From positions 1 to 5,889 of the forward strand of contig VGYW01000494.1 in NCBI GenBank assembly GCA_016872875.1: a stretch of DNA of 5,889 bases. The letters run 5' to 3'. Position numbers and translations under genes: made by a program. The notes under the pieces are model-generated. The model was not told the origin of the DNA, searched no databases, and saw only the letters and a program-made list of their open reading frames with translations. Origin of the DNA: Planctomycetota bacterium. GTDB taxonomy: Bacteria > Planctomycetota > PUPC01 > DSUN01. Numbering within the stretch: position 1 is the first letter of the stretch; every line of letters begins with the position of its first letter. Positions 4,054-5,889 of the stretch are shown here, in pieces.

Positions 4054-5889
4054 ATGACACGCATCGGCATCGGGATGGTGGTTGCTCTGCTCGGTGTCCA
4101 AGCGTTGGCGCTTGCCGGCGCGCAGGCGGTGTGGGAGACGACGCTGAAGGAGCGGATCGGCCACGAGTGGACGGCGGAGCTCGTTCACTTCGAGCTCCCG
4201 ATTCGGGTGGCGGCGGACCCCGCACACCATCGGCTGATGATGGTCGAGGGCGAGGCGGCGACCGAAATCCCCTTTCAGGCCGCGGTGTCGAAGGAGGGGA
4301 AGCGGCAGCTCTGGTGCGTGGTGGACCTGCCGCCCTTCGCGGAGCGTACCGTGCGGCTGGAGACATCGCCCGCCTCAAGAGAACTCTCCGCCACGATGGA
4401 CGTGAAGGAGGCGAAGGACCGCCGGCAGATTTACAACGGCGTGATCCGCGTCGAAGTCCCGCGCGACATCGCCGAGAGGACTGCTGAGAAGGATGCTCCA
4501 CCACCCCTGTTGCGACTCCAGAACGCCGGCGGAGGCCCGTGGGTCGGGGCCGGACGCTTCAAGGGCACGGGCGACTTGCTCTCGCTCAAGGCGATCATCC
4601 ACCCCGGCTCGGTCACGACCGAGGCGATGTTCCACTACGAGTTCGAGAAGGGCAGGTACGACGCCTGGCTCCGCCTCATCCGCGGCCAACCCGAGGTCCT
4701 CTGGATGGAACGCTTCGCCTTCGAGGGGAACGAGGCCACGCTCGAATGGGACCTCGCCCGCTTCGAGCCAGGCACGGGGGTGTGGGACTACTACCGCACG
4801 AAGGGCGCCTGGCGCCAGACCAGCCTCGGCGTCTCCAAAGCCTATCCTATCGAGGACGGCCAGGAGGAGACGACGACCTTCTTCCCCTGGATTCAGTGGT
4901 GGATGGACGACGTGAGCACCTGGCTGGAGCTTTGGGACAAGGAGAAGACCTGGGCGGTGGGCGTCTTCACGGGCAGCCCGCTCGACTGGAGTCCCGAGGA
5001 CCGCGAGGCGTACCGCGCGGCCGCATTCCGCCTCGTCCGCAAGGGCCGCGCGGCGACGCTCAGCCTGCCGCTCCGCAAGGGCACACGCTCGTGGGGCCTG
5101 TCGCTGGCGAAGCGAACGCCCGACGAACGCATCGGGCGTAACACCGAGGTTGGCCCCGCCGACACCGCCCGCCGCCAGATCAAGTACGCCGAATCGCCTC
5201 TCGACGAGGTGAAGGACTACGTGCTGACGGACGACACCCCGCCGCAGTCGTATCCCCTCTTCACCATCACCAAGGAGGACCGCGAGCGGCTGCGGCAGGC
5301 GATGGGCAGGGACGTGCCGTTCCTCAAGAAGCTCGCGGCCGCAGCAGAATGGGCGAAGGCGGCGAAGCCAGTCGAGGACGCCGAGGGCTTCTGGCACATG
5401 GGCGTGCGGCCCGACAAGCGTCCCTGGCCCAACACCCTGCCGACGAAGGACACGCTTGCCGCAGCCGCGCTCCTCGGCATCCCCTGGCCCGCCGAGAGCC
5501 ACCTCCGCTGCATGGTCATGCGCGAGAGCCTCGCCTGCTCCGAGAACATCCTGCGCCACGTCACCGGCCCCGGCATGGGCATCGCGCCCCACAACTGGAT
5601 GACGGGCGGCCCGACGCAATATCTGCCTACGCTGATTGACCTGGCGATGCCGCACCTCAGCTCGCGCGAGCGCGAGGTGCTCCGCGCCCGCATGCTCTTC
5701 CTCGGCTACAAGCTGGCATCGGAGAAATACTGGTCTCCGCGACTCGGCTTTGCCGCCAACCCGAACATGACCACGCTCGTCTACGCCCAGCTCGCCTTCA
5801 TCTCCTTCCTCTTCCCCAAGCACCCGATGGCGGAGGCGTGGCGCAAGGCAGGCGTCGGCGAGATGTTCCACGAGGTCGAGACCTGGTCC
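4054..5889 (+). CDS. Secreted heparinase II/III-like polysaccharide lyase candidate (3' partial)
   Basis: The frame is open for 612 codons to the window end with no stop. The N-terminus MTRIGIGMVVALLGVQALAL followed by AGAQA is a typical Sec signal peptide with a likely cut near residue 25, so the protein is exported. Residues about 26-350 are rich in beta strands and aromatic residues (FFPWIQWWMDD, WAVGVFTGSPLDWS), suggesting a carbohydrate-handling beta-sandwich. Residues about 400-612 are helical, with conserved-looking loops APHNWMTGGPTQYL (511-524) and GFAANPNMTTLVYAQLAF (565-582). The latter is followed by FPKHPMAEAWRKAG, a pattern I associate with the alpha/alpha-toroid of heparinase II/III- and alginate-lyase-like enzymes. 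The usual C-terminal beta domain would lie beyond the window. H513, N514 and the NPNM segment (569-572) are candidate active-site positions but are unproven. The substrate is unknown. The existence of the gene is near certain; the enzyme class is moderately supported. An ATG at 4033 would add seven residues. Confidence 0.85.
   Translation, partial: MTRIGIGMVVALLGVQALALAGAQAVWETTLKERIGHEWTAELVHFELPIRVAADPAHHRLMMVEGEAATEIPFQAAVSKEGKRQLWCVVDLPPFAERTVRLETSPASRELSATMDVKEAKDRRQIYNGVIRVEVPRDIAERTAEKDAPPPLLRLQNAGGGPWVGAGRFKGTGDLLSLKAIIHPGSVTTEAMFHYEFEKGRYDAWLRLIRGQPEVLWMERFAFEGNEATLEWDLARFEPGTGVWDYYRTKGAWRQTSLGVSKAYPIEDGQEETTTFFPWIQWWMDDVSTWLELWDKEKTWAVGVFTGSPLDWSPEDREAYRAAAFRLVRKGRAATLSLPLRKGTRSWGLSLAKRTPDERIGRNTEVGPADTARRQIKYAESPLDEVKDYVLTDDTPPQSYPLFTITKEDRERLRQAMGRDVPFLKKLAAAAEWAKAAKPVEDAEGFWHMGVRPDKRPWPNTLPTKDTLAAAALLGIPWPAESHLRCMVMRESLACSENILRHVTGPGMGIAPHNWMTGGPTQYLPTLIDLAMPHLSSREREVLRARMLFLGYKLASEKYWSPRLGFAANPNMTTLVYAQLAFISFLFPKHPMAEAWRKAGVGEMFHEVETWS

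Noticed and set aside
4375..5871. 498-codon minus-strand open frame
   Set aside because: It lies antisense to the strongly supported secreted lyase-like gene. Its translation is His/Arg/Glu/Ala-biased low-complexity sequence typical of the complement of a GC-rich coding strand, with no recognisable motif.

Overview
This GC-rich window looks like a chromosomal segment of an uncultured bacterium from the Planctomycetota / Lentisphaerota / Verrucomicrobiota (PVC) neighbourhood. That placement is an inference. It rests on a HEAT-like protein carrying a C-terminal beta-sandwich of a style common in planctomycetes, a large secreted polysaccharide-lyase-like enzyme, a metallophosphatase lipoprotein, and strong GC bias. 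No rRNA, tRNA, integrase or transposase is visible. All genes lie on the plus strand.

Layout. (1) 3-830: 3' part of a gene for a helical-repeat protein with a C-terminal carbohydrate-binding-like beta-sandwich. (2) 831-1875: a compact two-gene module. An unusually perfect sigma-70 promoter (TTGACA, 16 nt, TATAAT) is overlapped by two 6-bp-arm inverted repeats. It drives a small nucleotidyltransferase-fold protein resembling DUF6932, whose stop overlaps the GTG start of an XRE/Cro-type helix-turn-helix protein. The arrangement is that of an autoregulated toxin-antitoxin or defence-like pair. (3) 1890-2927: a calcineurin-like metallophosphatase with a lipoprotein-type N-terminus and a TTG start 14 nt after the regulator.

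(4) 2895-3190: the most striking feature, five copies of a 24-bp perfect or near-perfect palindrome spaced 66, 66, 66 and 65 bp apart. The linkers between copies 1-4 are related to each other, so this is a tandem array of a 66-bp unit and not a CRISPR. The first palindrome encodes the last seven residues and the stop codon of the metallophosphatase, exactly in frame, and extends to a 42-bp perfect palindrome. (5) 3260-4036: an unrecognised protein with two membrane segments near its C-terminus. (6) 4054-5889: a secreted protein of at least 612 residues that runs off the window with no stop. It has an N-terminal beta-rich region followed by a helical region resembling the alpha/alpha-toroid of heparinase II/III-like polysaccharide lyases.

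How they may work together. The nucleotidyltransferase-like and HTH genes almost certainly form a functional pair. The metallophosphatase may be co-transcribed with them, since there is no room for a separate promoter, but its extracytoplasmic location suggests an unrelated job. The last two genes are tightly packed and probably co-transcribed. The palindrome array separates the two transcription blocks and may act as a processing or attenuation structure, or as a set of protein-binding sites.
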